DNA of 20,874 nt, taken from positions 1 to 20,874 of the forward strand of contig JAAPAO010000609.1 in assembly GCA_013115145.1 (NCBI GenBank). The letters run 5' to 3'. The translations under genes and the position numbers were made by a program. The stretch's first letter is position 1. Every line of letters begins with the position of its first letter. Shown here in pieces: positions 1 to 9,469 of this stretch. The DNA comes from Perkinsus chesapeaki (taxonomy: Eukaryota; Perkinsozoa; Perkinsida; Perkinsidae). The notes under the pieces were generated by a model that saw only the letters and a program-made list of their open reading frames with translations, did not search any database and was not told the origin of the DNA.

Positions 1-155
1 TTGTTATCGTGCATAAGCAATTCCGGATACTGTCCATAGCATACTTTCCACTCGTCGAGTGCCTTACAGACACGTTTCGTAGTAGGGTGTGCCGTTGGAA
101 ATACTCTGAAGAAGCGGGTATACATACCTGAAATGGTAACTGCATATGATAACTC

Positions 156-172
156 AGTATCAGGCTGATACT
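156..172. repeat. Perfect 8-bp-arm palindrome
   Basis: AGTATCAG, one base, then CTGATACT: a perfect inverted repeat with a 1-nt centre. It lies 17 bp before the larger palindrome at 189-229. Confidence 0.7.
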
Positions 173-188
173 TTACTGGTACTGACTC

Positions 189-229
189 TACTGGATCCTA
201 TGCTGATACTATCAGCATAGGGTCCAGTA
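189..229. repeat. Near-perfect 41-nt palindrome
   Basis: Two 20-nt arms (189-208 and 210-229) are inverted copies separated by a single base. One position (196 against 222) differs and would form a G-U pair in RNA. Such a sequence can extrude as a cruciform or fold as a stem with almost no loop. No coding frame explains it. Confidence 0.8.
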
Positions 230-469
230 AATTACGTACACATGAAACTCGTACACGGAATTTTGGACCTTTGACTGGTACACCAAATTCCCGTACACTC
301 ACATCTCTGTCGACAAAATGTGATACACCAAAAATAGGTTCAGGGCCAAGTAGTGCACAAAAATTCCGTTCATATGAGTGTCGTGCACTAAGATTTGGTT
401 CAGTTTGATTTTGTACTCCTCGAACTCGTACACCCGATGGCTCGTACACTTATGCGAATTTTTTTTAGT

Positions 470-540
470 TCAGTAGGGAGATCACTAATTTGGTAATCCA
501 AAGGTTGAGCGTTCAATCCCCAGAGGCGACATAACCGGCA
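470..540 (+). other. tRNA-like remnant or SINE head
   Basis: The segment contains a pol III A-box-like string (TAGTTCAGTAGGGAG), a hairpin TTTGG-TAAT-CCAAA where an anticodon arm would fall, and a B-box-like GCGTTCAATCCCC at tRNA-like spacing. The T stem pairs poorly, about three of five positions, so this is unlikely to be a working tRNA gene. A tRNA pseudogene or tRNA-derived SINE head fits better. Confidence 0.3.
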
Positions 541-615
541 AACTTTGTCTGTCCGGCGGAGCAATTAGCACTTCTGGGGAGATCAATATTGAGTCAATGC
601 GACATTGAATTGTGT

Positions 616-690
616 AGTCAGATTGCTCTAGTGGTATAAGGGCTATCTGACATGGGCAAGGTTCTAGGTTCGAATCTAACCCGGGGTATT
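616..690 (+). other. Second tRNA-like remnant
   Basis: CTCTAGTGGTATAAGGGC resembles a tRNA D-arm/A box, and GGTTCGAATC is a textbook B box about 35 nt later. The T stem needs a bulged base and the anticodon stem does not pair. A short inverted repeat GTCAGAT/ATCTGAC (616-622 and about 644-650) overlaps it. Together with the similar segment about 150 bp upstream this suggests tRNA-derived repeats rather than functional tRNAs. Confidence 0.35.
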
Positions 691-775
691 TTCAGTTCAT
701 GGGAGTGTGAGGAGCTCAAAGCCTTGGGGTGAACAAGCTGGGAGTTGAAGGCGGGGCCGGCGCGGAAAATTCTAA

Positions 776-807
776 AAGGCAGTTGATGCGGCCGCATCAA
801 CTGCCTT
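776..807. repeat. Perfect 32-bp palindrome
   Basis: This is a perfectly self-complementary 32-bp sequence with no spacer, centred on GCGGCCGC (NotI-like) between arms beginning AAGGCAGTTGAT. It sits in sequence without a recognisable gene. Confidence 0.85.
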
Positions 808-1313
808 GTAACTTTTAGTGTACTGAATGCAAGTGTACCGAGCTTATGGATACGAGATAATAGTGAACGTACTTTTGGTGGTCGAACTGCCGATGATCTG
901 AATAGGAGCGAACGAGCTGACTGTGTACGTGTTTCAAGCAATCGAGTTGAGTATGAACGTGATTTATGGAGATTGAACATTAAGTGTACGTGTTTTATGT
1001 GTACTAATCGTTAACATCCCGTCTGAAGGTGCCGAAGCTCCGGTGCAACTCGGCGTCAGACAATTATCTTTCGGCCACTATGTTAGCGCAGAACCCAATA
1101 TGCCTAGTATTTCGAAGTTCCGAAGTCCGAGACATGTCACGGGCCTCCTCGAATTGAGAATCTCGGCACCACTTCGAATTCAAGTTTATATGGATTTGGG
1201 AACACACTTGATAGGCAACTCTGATGAGCCGATGCAACCGGTTGTATACTGACCACACTTAAATGCCGCGATACATCTTTACAGATACTATGACTATAGA
1301 GGTACGGGATACC

Positions 1314-1350
1314 CTGTTTGCTTGCTACCTTGAAGGTAGCAAGCAAACAG
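1314..1350. repeat. Perfect 18-bp-arm palindrome
   Basis: Arms 1314-1331 (starting CTGTTTGCTTGC) and 1333-1350 are exact inverted copies around a single G at 1332, giving a 37-nt hairpin with no real loop. It has no poly-T tract and no adjacent coding region that would make it a terminator. Confidence 0.85.
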
Positions 1351-1550
1351 AAGGGAATTGAAGGGGAAGTTCCCCCAGTCTCCTGTGAAGTACAACGATT
1401 TTTAATGCGAGGCATCTTCTGGTTTATGTGTAGCGAAGACGACTCGATAGGTACATTATACTCTAACTAATATCGCCCAATGACCTCAAGCAATCAATAT
1501 TAGTTTAGACTTGTTGCGTGGCTAGCTCAGAGATGATAGCATCATAGCAC

Positions 1551-1567
1551 TTGATGCCATCAAGTTG
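1551..1567. repeat. Short palindrome ACTTGATG-C-CATCAAGT
   Basis: A perfect 8-bp-arm inverted repeat with a 1-nt centre, in a local run of GATG/CATC words. Confidence 0.5.
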
Positions 1568-2012
1568 ATGGGATACTTAGATCATAGCAGACGGCGAAAA
1601 TAGCCTAGTACACCAAGAATTCTTCTTGCTAGTCGACCAATGGTAAATAGTAGTTGTCAACTACCGCAACTGCGGGATATATCAACTAGCCATCTGTAGT
1701 ATACACTAGCTACCGGCTTGCTTACGTCAGCATTGATGTCTCGTAGTCCGTACGCTGGGTACCATATCTCATTCGCAGACTCGAACAATCGTGCAGCATA
1801 TTCCGCGAACCCTACAATAGTCTTGTAAACTTTATGCATCACAACAAAAGCAAACTCGAGGAAGGGCTACTAACAACACAAAATGTATTGAAATAGATGC
1901 TTCAAGGAAACACGAGAATCAACATAAGAAAAGTAAACCAGAATTCCATTAACATAATAAGTATGGCATATTTTCATAGACTAAGTTGTTGAGAAGTATC
2001 ACTTCAAGTGAT

Positions 2013-3974
2013 TCACTTGCCGCTGGTATGTTTGGGTTTAAGACAGAGAGTGACTTCGGGTGGCTGAAGAACAACAGGGCTAACGAACTTGGGACCCAGA
2101 GACGTCATATCATCTTTGATCTTAATGTCATCAAGCCTTCTGAAAATATTGGCGATCAACATAACAATAACTCTCGTAGCAAAATATTGTCCAGGGCATT
2201 GGCGTGGGCCATATCCAAATCCAACAAACTCCCGCACCTTCTTCCTGTCTACAGATTTACCATCCTCATTCAACCAACGTTCGGGCCTGGCAATAGCAAT
2301 GTCCGTCACAACAGAAAGTGTCCGAGGTTGACTAGCTTACTCGAATAAGGATCCATTCTCGTAGTCATCTATCAATACTTTTTGAAAGCACCCGATAATT
2401 CTGGTACCAGCTCGTAGATGCTGACCGCACAGCTCGCAGTCTCTCAAGGCAAATATGGGGAGTACGGGACCGGGAGCTCGTAACTGCAGAACTTTGACTA
2501 GAGACACCTCCAGGTGATAATGCTTACTCTAAGACTCTCAAGCATACACGCCTCTATATAAGGGAGGTTTAGAATATCTTCATAAGTTTCTGGCTCTTTC
2601 CCAAGATCAGCTACTTCCGCCTTGATTCTCTCCTTTATCTGTGGCTTAGAACATATATTTTCCAGTGTCTTCGTTGCCGTTATTGATATAGTATCACCTC
2701 CGGCGGCCAAGTACCTGGCAATTGGGTGAATCAGCAGGAGTATCGAGTCCTCACCAACTCCTACATGTGCATGACGCCCAAAAGTTCATCCTTTGTCAAG
2801 TTCGGGGCAGTTCCTAATACCCCAGTAGTAGCAGATGGGTTCTTTTCTAAATATCTAAGTCGCCTCTGGAGAGTTTCTTCCATAAGTGAGCGTAGCTCAT
2901 TCCATTGACGGTGGAACTACCGAAGAGAAAGAACAATACAGGGCGATAGCAGCAAGACGTTCGAGAGAACTTGACGCTTATGAAGTGCCTACTCGTCGAG
3001 TCTCCGGGAAGAGCACTTTCCAGATAAGCCTGTCTTCATACATAAAGTTGAATCGACTCGTTTGCTTATGAAATGTATCCCTCACGAATCTCACAATCGT
3101 TTCTTGTAATTCAGGATTGAAGAAAGGATCTGAGACGAGAAAACAAATCAAGAGATGATGGTTGGTGGCGTTACATTACCATCAGTGAAGGTATCCTTGT
3201 CACCACCAAGAGTAATAATAGATGCCATCTTGAAAGTTAAAAATGGGAGTTCAGATGTGATATTCCACTCGACATAGCCATCAAGTAGTTGGCGCCTCTC
3301 GATGTCTCCAATCTACAAGCGATAGACTCGCATCGCATTCTATATGGAGGAGCTTGAGGGTCCCTTACCATATCATTAATAGCCTTTGAGATCAAGGGAA
3401 GAAAGGCGTTAACATGACGTTCACTGAGGGGCCATGCAGTTAGCCTTTTTAATCTCGAGAATTCCGATCCTTCTGCCAGACCATAGTTGGGTAGATCAAG
3501 AAGAGGAGGGAAGTCAGTCCGGCTGTATGTATTGATGCGGTTCTTGAGTATATTGCGATATACCTTAGGATTTGATACAACGATAATCTTCCCTGTTAGA
3601 GTTCTGAAATATAGAAACTCGCTCATACAGTAGTTGGGGATACATTCTCACCGAAGGCAGAATACATCGCCGTACTTCTCCGCACAATCGAGAATGAAAG
3701 CTACTTTGTCCTCTGCACTCTTGAAAAGCAAAGGAAGGAGGGACAGCATCTATAGTGAATCCGAAGTAACCACAAAACTCATAGACTGATTTCTTACACT
3801 TGGTCCAGGTAATGTTGTCGACTTTGCTTGAAGTTTGTTGATAACCAGCTTAGTCATAGTTACTCCAGCCACCACAGCCCCAGCCGCAATAACGAGAAGC
3901 GGGCCTTTACCACGTATGCCATCATTCTTCATCACATCCTTTAGTTTAGCGACGATGCCCAATAGATATGCCAT
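2013..3974 (-). CDS. Cytochrome P450, nine exons, 511 aa
   Basis: A haem-thiolate monooxygenase, probably ER-anchored and needing a reductase partner. Its substrate cannot be told from sequence. Exons: 3974-3798, 3749-3652, 3603-3369, 3312-3180, 3129-2993, 2916-2765, 2714-2528, 2483-2341, 2286-2013. All eight introns (44-76 nt) are GT-AG and keep phase. A hydrophobic anchor lies at about residues 24-45, followed by the LPGPS hinge. The I-helix motif AGGDT is at 315-319, the K-helix ExLR (ESLR) at 370-373, the PERW motif at 422-425, and the haem loop FGYGPRQCPG has ligand Cys451. The usual C-helix Trp appears to be Phe140 (GSEFSRLKR). Length is normal for the family. A TAA visible between the exon-8 and exon-9 frames falls inside the 54-nt last intron, so it is not a nonsense mutation. 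I cannot assign a CYP family. Confidence 0.93.
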
Positions 3975-4050
3975 TTCTCAGATACGTTGAGATCCCACGC
4001 AATCCTAAGGAAACAGTCCTGACGTGACTCGGTCACCGTGGCAGGATGAT

Positions 4051-4283
4051 GTGGCCTACAGTATGACGTGTCCAATTTTGCTGACGTGTCCTGGCCTACA
4101 GTATGACGTGTTCAATTTTGCTGACGTGTCATGGCCTACAGTATGACGTGTTCAATTTCGCTGACGTGTCCTGGCCTACAGTATGACGTGTCCAATTTTG
4201 CTGACGTGTCCTGGTCTAGAGTATGACGTGTCCAATTTTGCTGACGTGTCCTGGCCTACAGTATGACACGTTCAATTTCGCTC
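4051..4283. repeat. 40-bp tandem repeat, six units, with TGACGTG motifs
   Basis: Units begin at 4051, 4091, 4131, 4171, 4211 and 4251, exactly 40 bp apart. Each starts (C/G/A)TGGCCTACAGTATGACG. Units 1-5 are nearly identical; the last degrades after about 4283. Each full unit carries TGACGTG twice (for example 4064-4070 and 4082-4088), a core resembling bZIP/CREB-type half sites, and a related TGACGTGACTCGGTCAC lies at about 4020-4036. The array sits about 75 bp upstream of the start codon of the minus-strand P450 gene, so it may be an upstream regulatory minisatellite. The repeat is seen directly; the regulatory role is inference. Confidence 0.9.
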
Positions 4284-4656
4284 TTTGGCCTGGTTTCCTC
4301 TGCATTCGCCCTGTCACCGAACGTGACGCAGACGTGTTGGGCGGGCACGGGGTAACGAGAAGAGCCTGGGTGGTAATTTCACTGATGCATCACCCATCGC
4401 TTGGTTTTGTTCTTTGTGACTCTGCGCCGCCAGCTATGTCACACTGCGGTTCAGCAGTTCCCGTGCTTGAGACAGGGTTTGGTGGTGCATTTTGTCTTGC
4501 AGGGTCTCATCATTTGAATTCGCATGGCTGCTTTTTCTATTTGTTACGGTTGAGTTATTGCCAATCAATCACAAGATAGTCAGTAATCAACATATTAGCG
4601 TGTCATATATATGTGAGTTCCAAGTAGCAATGGGTTCCATAACAAATACTCTTACC

Positions 4657-4676
4657 AGAGAGAGAGAGAGAGAGAG
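4657..4676. repeat. (AG)10 microsatellite
   Basis: Twenty bases of uninterrupted AG dinucleotide in non-coding sequence. Confidence 0.9.
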
Positions 4677-6108
4677 TTAACTAAGCGATCTCGACGTACT
4701 ACGAGTGATACTACGTCGCCATCGTTTCGTTACTCGTTCAAGAAGCTCCAGTGGTTCGAAAAGGAGGGTTTCTCCTTTACTATTACTGCTCATGGATGAA
4801 CATCGGATAATGGCTCGCCGTTGATGCATACATTACTGAACGCGCCGGAACTACTAGGCGTCTGGTCTGTGAGCGGCACCGAAACATGGTGTGTCTTTCA
4901 GAAGGCAGGATAACACCTAACCACGAACTGCCAGTGACCCGAACAAATATGAAGCACTTCCATTGATTCAAGACCTGTACCAAGTGTTTTACGAATACTT
5001 GAATCCTGATGTGCCACACACCTGGCCGTCGGTGACTTGAGCGCAAAAGAAGCGGTGAAACCTTCGCTTTGAAGCGTCATTGCTATCCAGTTTCGCATAG
5101 CTTCCTGTGTAGGCTGTACAGCTACGCTTCGGCACAGGTCAGAGCCAAGATAAATAATGTCGCTCTGAGTTTGGTAGTACCAAAACACAAAGGCTTTCAA
5201 GGTGCGACACCACAAGCTTTATCCCTAGGGCTCGAAGAGTTCACCCTTACCATAGTAAGTTACCCGTAGCTACACCCAGCTTAACCGGACCAGGTATAAA
5301 ATGAGAAGAGCTCAATAGAGCTATCGGATCCTCTCAGCCGCCATTCCAAACTCCGATTACCTTGAATATAGTTTCTCACGAAAGATGGCGATCAGCGTGG
5401 CAACTTCACAATGTGGAGTCCATTTTTGTTTTTCCCCTCGAGATACAGCGCCCGGGTGCCACCAGAACTCCTTAGGAACTTCAGTGAGTCTTTTTCTTTC
5501 ATGCAAGCGGTGTGATCTTCAGCGTCACACGCTTCATTAAGCGATGTCCTTGTGTGCCCCGGGGGCCACGGACGGCCTCAAAAAGTGAGAAAGATTGAGA
5601 ACATGCCTAAATCTTCGAGGCTTTCTTCTCAACTCATGACTCCAAGAAGATTAGGGGCACTACCTTAAGCGCTGGCGATGCAATGATTATATCGCATTTC
5701 GGGCCCCTCAGCGATACTCAACACGAAAGGTCAGTGTAATTTTATCATTTCAGTGAACATTTGCGGGCCCACTCTCTACCGCACACAGCTCTGTGAACAA
5801 ATCGCTGGCTTAACAAGGGGGACTTCGTCACTTTCACTTTGACTGAGTGACTTACAGTACCTATAGTTAAGCTGCAAGACTATTATCAGCTTCTACGAGA
5901 TAGCCATGGGTATGTCGCTGGACCGAGAGTTCGCTGAACCTCGGCCTCCAACACAGCGCAACGGTGAGATGCAGTCAGACGGTGGACAGACTGCTTAACA
6001 TTCGGGCGACTGTCTTGCCACATTCGACCTCGCAGAGTTTAACCCTATCCTGACACCTTCGGAGTTGCAGATTTAGGTCTTGGACAGTCACTGTCTGTCT
6101 CCCACGCG

Positions 6109-6132
6109 ACATGATATACACGTATATCATGT
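6109..6132. repeat. 24-nt hairpin, ACATGATATA/TATATCATGT
   Basis: Ten-bp arms are perfect inverted copies around the four bases CACG. AT-rich and outside any gene. Confidence 0.7.
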
Positions 6133-6417
6133 ATAGAGGTTCTATAACAGAACTAAATGTTATGTTACTCTGTATGGGACGAATCCAGAGGAGCATTTGC
6201 TCTTATGGCTACTATAGCTACGGAAATGTTGCCCTACTCTATAGAAAATGGAGCATCCGCCGTGCGTTGCAAGTATGCCGATCTTTACACCTCGGTGGAG
6301 GAAGATTTGATACGGTCCTGTGAGATCAAATTGGCCGCAGGCCGGGTAACTTACTGTCCTTGAGATGGCAGTCATCCGGTCAGTGACGCAGAACATTGCG
6401 ACTGTCTACCTTATGTG

Positions 6418-6454
6418 TCACATAATATGTGAGGAGTCACCGAGGCTCGGTGAC
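6418..6454. repeat. Two adjacent short palindromes
   Basis: TCACATA-A-TATGTGA (6418-6432) is followed three bases later by GTCACCGAG-G-CTCGGTGAC (6436-6454). Both are perfect with a single central base. They lie about 60 bp before the fold-back element that starts at 6514. Confidence 0.7.
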
Positions 6455-6513
6455 ACGGATATGAACAGTCCGCTACTCACGGTGCTGTGGGCGCAGAGCT
6501 GCGCGTTTGACCA

Positions 6514-6862
6514 GGGCTCGTATGCGGATCCTGATTCCCGACTCACCCGAGTTGAGTTAGCTCAACCTGTGAGTTAGACTCATGAGCTTACTCAACGTGT
6601 GATTCACTGAATCTGAGTAAGATTCCTCATTGGGGAATCGCCAAATCCGTTAGTGATTCGCCGAATCTGATTGGGTGATTTATGAGTTGAGTAACTCATT
6701 CGAACTGACTCGGCGATTCTGTGGTGATTCGTTAGATCTGAGTTGATGCGGGAGAATCTGAGTAGAGAATCAGTGAAATCGGAGGATCAGCTCACTGTGT
6801 GAGTTGATTGCCTGACCATTTACTCAAACTCAGTCCCCGAATCAGGATCCGCATACGAGCCC
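6514..6862. mobile_element. MITE-like fold-back element with 24-bp TIRs
   Basis: Perfect 24-bp terminal inverted repeats (6514-6537 and 6839-6862, outer end GGGCTCGTATGCGG) bound a 349-bp segment. The interior has no coding frame and is full of GATTC/GAATC and GAGTT/AACTC words, so much of it can pair with itself. Imperfect inverted similarity continues inward of the perfect repeats. This is the structure of a non-autonomous DNA transposon (MITE or fold-back element). No clear target-site duplication is seen (flanks TGACCA and AGGACG), so the insertion may be old or the true ends may differ slightly. No transposase is in the window. It ends 85 bp upstream of the start codon at 6948. Confidence 0.75.
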
Positions 6863-6947
6863 AGGACGCTTCGTGGGAAAGTTCCCTCGAAAGTTAGTTA
6901 GGTGCACGAGTCTTTTTATTGTAGATTCTGGTTCCTAATTAGCAGCC

Positions 6948-7812
6948 ATGGTTCTTCATTTCATCCTTACCGCTTTCGCTGGCACCCGCCTTCTACTGGC
7001 AAACATGAATATTCCTGCGGGTTCCTACTTCGGTACGGTTAATGGACTTAACTCCTCAATTACGGTTTCTGATGACGGGTACCTCACGGGTGACTTAAAA
7101 GGCGATAGATTCTCGGTTGAATTCAAGCGTATATGCTATAGTATACCCGACTACACAGGCCGGATCACCCTCAATTCCAGCGACTTCCCGAATGATCCCC
7201 AAAGGTTTCCCTTTAACTATCACTTATGGAGACTGAAATATTTATCGTATACGGATGAACTCAGCCTTGTCATGTCATTCCATCGTGTACCTTTTCGGTT
7301 GGCTCATAGGTCTCTAAGCAGGGGGTTTAGGAAAGGAACCAAGACTGTCCTGACCACGCCTGCCCCTACGACACTGGAATTGACGCAACATCTACCACTC
7401 TATCGGAAACTCTGCCTCGTCGAGGAACAGCCTAATCCGCACCATTGGCCATCCTACTTCGTCTTCTCTAGAGACTCTCTCCAAGCTGGGCTGCGGTCCG
7501 GCCGCCAGCCCGCCGGACTCCGGCGTTTCCGTGATAATATCACTTAACGTCGAGTATTCTCTAAGGAACGTCAGCGGACCTCTAGAAGTTATACTGGGCT
7601 TGGATGGTCCCTCTGAGTATCCATATACACTTTTCAACTTCAGGTTAGAATATGATATTGAAGCTAATGCATTGATGATGGTCAGCAAAGATACCCAGAT
7701 TCTCCCGTTAACCTTGCCATGGCTCGAACAGCGCATGGCTTTCACAGTCGAAGCATGCTCTACGTATAACAACGGCTCCAAAGCGCTCACTAATCTCGCT
7801 GGGTCTCATTGA
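6948..7812 (+). CDS. Secreted protein with two homologous repeats (linker frame unresolved)
   Basis: The ATG at 6948 begins a signal-peptide-like hydrophobic stretch (MVLHFILTAFAGTRLLLA). One frame runs from 6948 to about 7300 and another from about 7440 to the TGA at 7810-7812. Block one (7110-7301, residues about 55-118) and block two (7525-7715) are related: both read FSV/VSV, then a CYS/EYS position, a TG/SGxxxxxL turn, FPF/YPY, RLxY, and LxxVMS/LMMVS. The product therefore looks like a duplicated beta-rich extracellular module. NxS/T glycosylation sites occur in both blocks. The segment between them needs a frame change, probably an intron plus a Ser/Thr-rich linker, but I could not pick one junction; a frameshift is also possible. 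I do not recognise a named family, though the style resembles lineage-specific secreted proteins of Perkinsus-like parasites (inference). Confidence 0.6.
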
Positions 7813-9094
7813 GTTTTGTTATGATTTCTCGTTATCACACAAGTTTTTACTCGGTTCATCTCGAACCAACGGTTGCTAAAGACTCGTCATAGGGTAACTG
7901 TATTTAGACTATCTGTCATCGTAAAAGATCGGTTCATGGCGCTGGCCACTTTTCCTATGCAGTTAAAGCATTAGTCAGGCTTCCGGTTCTCCGTCATCTC
8001 AGTGTTATATTAAGTTAATAATCCTGCATTGAAACAAGAGATTGAATGCCACCCGGAAGATTCCTTGCACGAAGGTAACCCAAGTTCGCCTTGCGGCACT
8101 ACCAATGAACGAAATGAGAAGCGCTAACCAACATATTTCTTGTATCCTCCTTGTTAGAGGCATGCTTGGTCATGGCCACTCTTGACGAGTAACTGTATCA
8201 CAATGCATCGAACGAAGTTCGAACAATCTGATCTGTGACACGAATATCCGGTTCGGGTACTAAGCACATGACCTCCTGTACTCCTAGTCACGGCACTCGA
8301 CTTACGTCGAGGACTACAAACGAAAAGCGGCATTGTGACATAATAGTGCTGGTCACTGGGGCCGATCAAACAGCTCTGTTAAGAAACACGAGCTATAACT
8401 CGTCTCAGGACCTCCACTAAGGACGAAGATTCTTCACCTCATTCCTAAAGGGATGCGACATTCCTGATCAAGCTGGTGACGGGTGATCACTAAAGCGTTC
8501 AAATGATCTAATCCAGTTATATCGACCGAGTGAATAGGAAGTTTTATTCCAACTTGCGTACGAGTTTCGAGCTATTAGTTAACTGCGGGATTACTCAGCT
8601 CGCCGCGGTGGCCTTTCAATTCAGCCTGCGTCTGAGCGGCCACAAGAATAGCTCCCTGGACAGCTGAGTAAACGGCGAGCACTATTCCGCTACCGGTGCA
8701 GGCCTCTCATGCACAGATAGCGTATTATTTCGTCGAGGACTTGTAACTGGCAAGAAACTGTCATAGAGAAAACTACAGTATACATGTACAGTTATGCAGT
8801 GGCGGGCCGTCCATTCTCTGGTCGCCTCGAAGACATTCAGCCTGAATTATTGATGCTTTGTCAAGGACCATTCTGCAATGCGTGCCCTCAGCCATTGATC
8901 CACTTTTAAGCCAAAAATTATTTGATTCCGAAAAACCGATAGATCATGTGAAGGCCGCAGAGGGCTGCATATGGAATACAGTACTCTCCGACGGAGTGTC
9001 TCCGTACCCAGAACGACAGGGACGGCCCGGCCAAACGAAAACTGTACTCGATTAACAAAAGTCTAGTTTTATTCAGAGGTTGGATGGCTCCTCA
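7813..9094. other. Stretch without a convincing gene
   Basis: About 1.3 kb between the + strand secreted-protein gene and the end of the minus-strand Cys-rich gene. Open frames are short and featureless. Two overlapping plus-strand frames near 8800-9055 look slightly protein-like, but they have no start context, partner exon or recognisable motif, so no gene is called. Confidence 0.4.
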
Positions 9095-9469
9095 TCACCA
9101 GCATTCATTCACTGCTTTGGTGGGAGCAGGCAGGGGCTTCATTAAACCAGTGCACTGTAGAAGGTCGGCATTGCAGTTGTCTTCGCAGCATGCCTTGCAT
9201 TCTATTTTGGAGTCCTTCATACAGTGACCAAGGCAGTTTTTGATGATACACTTAGCAAAGGTGCTGAAACATCCAGCGCATGGATAACTAAGCTCACAGC
9301 CTTTCTCTAGCATCCTTCGAAGCCTGGCAGTATCCAAGCCAGCTTTTTTACCGCTGTGGAGAAAAAAACCGGGGAAATTTCCACCGTTTATAGTATCCCT
9401 CTCACTGGAGTTGCATGCGTTCTGAGCACCAGCGAATACCACAACAAGCACTTTGATGATGAGAACCAT
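9095..9469 (-). CDS. Small secreted cysteine-rich protein, 124 aa
   Basis: A single uninterrupted frame from ATG (9469) to TGA (9095-9097). The first about 15 residues (MVLIIKVLVVVFAGA) form a typical signal peptide with a likely cut just after AGA. The mature part has 13 cysteines, spaced GCxxxxPCxGC, KCxxxNCxxxHC, ECxxCC, NCxxxxxQC and a final CW, which implies a compact disulfide-bonded extracellular protein. The odd number leaves one free or intermolecular cysteine. No transmembrane segment follows. I do not recognise a characterised family, so no function is assigned. It lies between a plus-strand secreted-protein gene and the polycystin gene, and appears intact and intronless. Confidence 0.75.
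   Translation of the reverse strand: MVLIIKVLVVVFAGAQNACNSSERDTINGGNFPGFFLHSGKKAGLDTARLRRMLEKGCELSYPCAGCFSTFAKCIIKNCLGHCMKDSKIECKACCEDNCNADLLQCTGLMKPLPAPTKAVNECW

Larger units (their letters stand above)
1..2012. other. Left flank without a convincing gene
   Basis: No reading frame here looks like a real protein: the open frames are short, lack recognisable domains and overlap on both strands. What the stretch does hold is several perfect or near-perfect palindromes (156-172, 189-229, 776-807, 1314-1350, 1551-1567), two tRNA-like segments (about 470-540 and 616-690) and recurrent GTACAC-type words between about 235 and 450. The 3' untranslated region of the P450 gene must lie just left of 2013. 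It reads as intergenic or decayed repeat DNA. Confidence 0.5.
4284..6513. other. Long stretch without a convincing gene
   Basis: About 2.2 kb with only short open frames on both strands. The longest minus frames (4783-5046 and 4898-5215) overlap each other and show no domain, motif or supported splice structure. The region contains the (AG)10 run at 4657-4676 and small palindromes at 6109-6132, 6418-6432 and 6436-6454. It may contain decayed mobile DNA, but nothing identifiable. Confidence 0.45.

Noticed and set aside
2287-2340. Nonsense mutation (TAA) splitting the P450
   Set aside because: The stop falls inside a 54-nt GT-AG interval whose removal joins NGSLFE to PERWLNED in frame, as P450s require.
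4051-4283. CRISPR-like array
   Set aside because: The 40-bp units are contiguous with no unique spacers, and the host is eukaryotic. It is a minisatellite.
4783-5215. Protein-coding gene on the minus strand
   Set aside because: Two overlapping frames with no motif, no consistent splice join and no start context.
8800-9055. Short plus-strand coding fragment
   Set aside because: Slightly protein-like text in two competing frames, but nothing recognisable and no partner exon.
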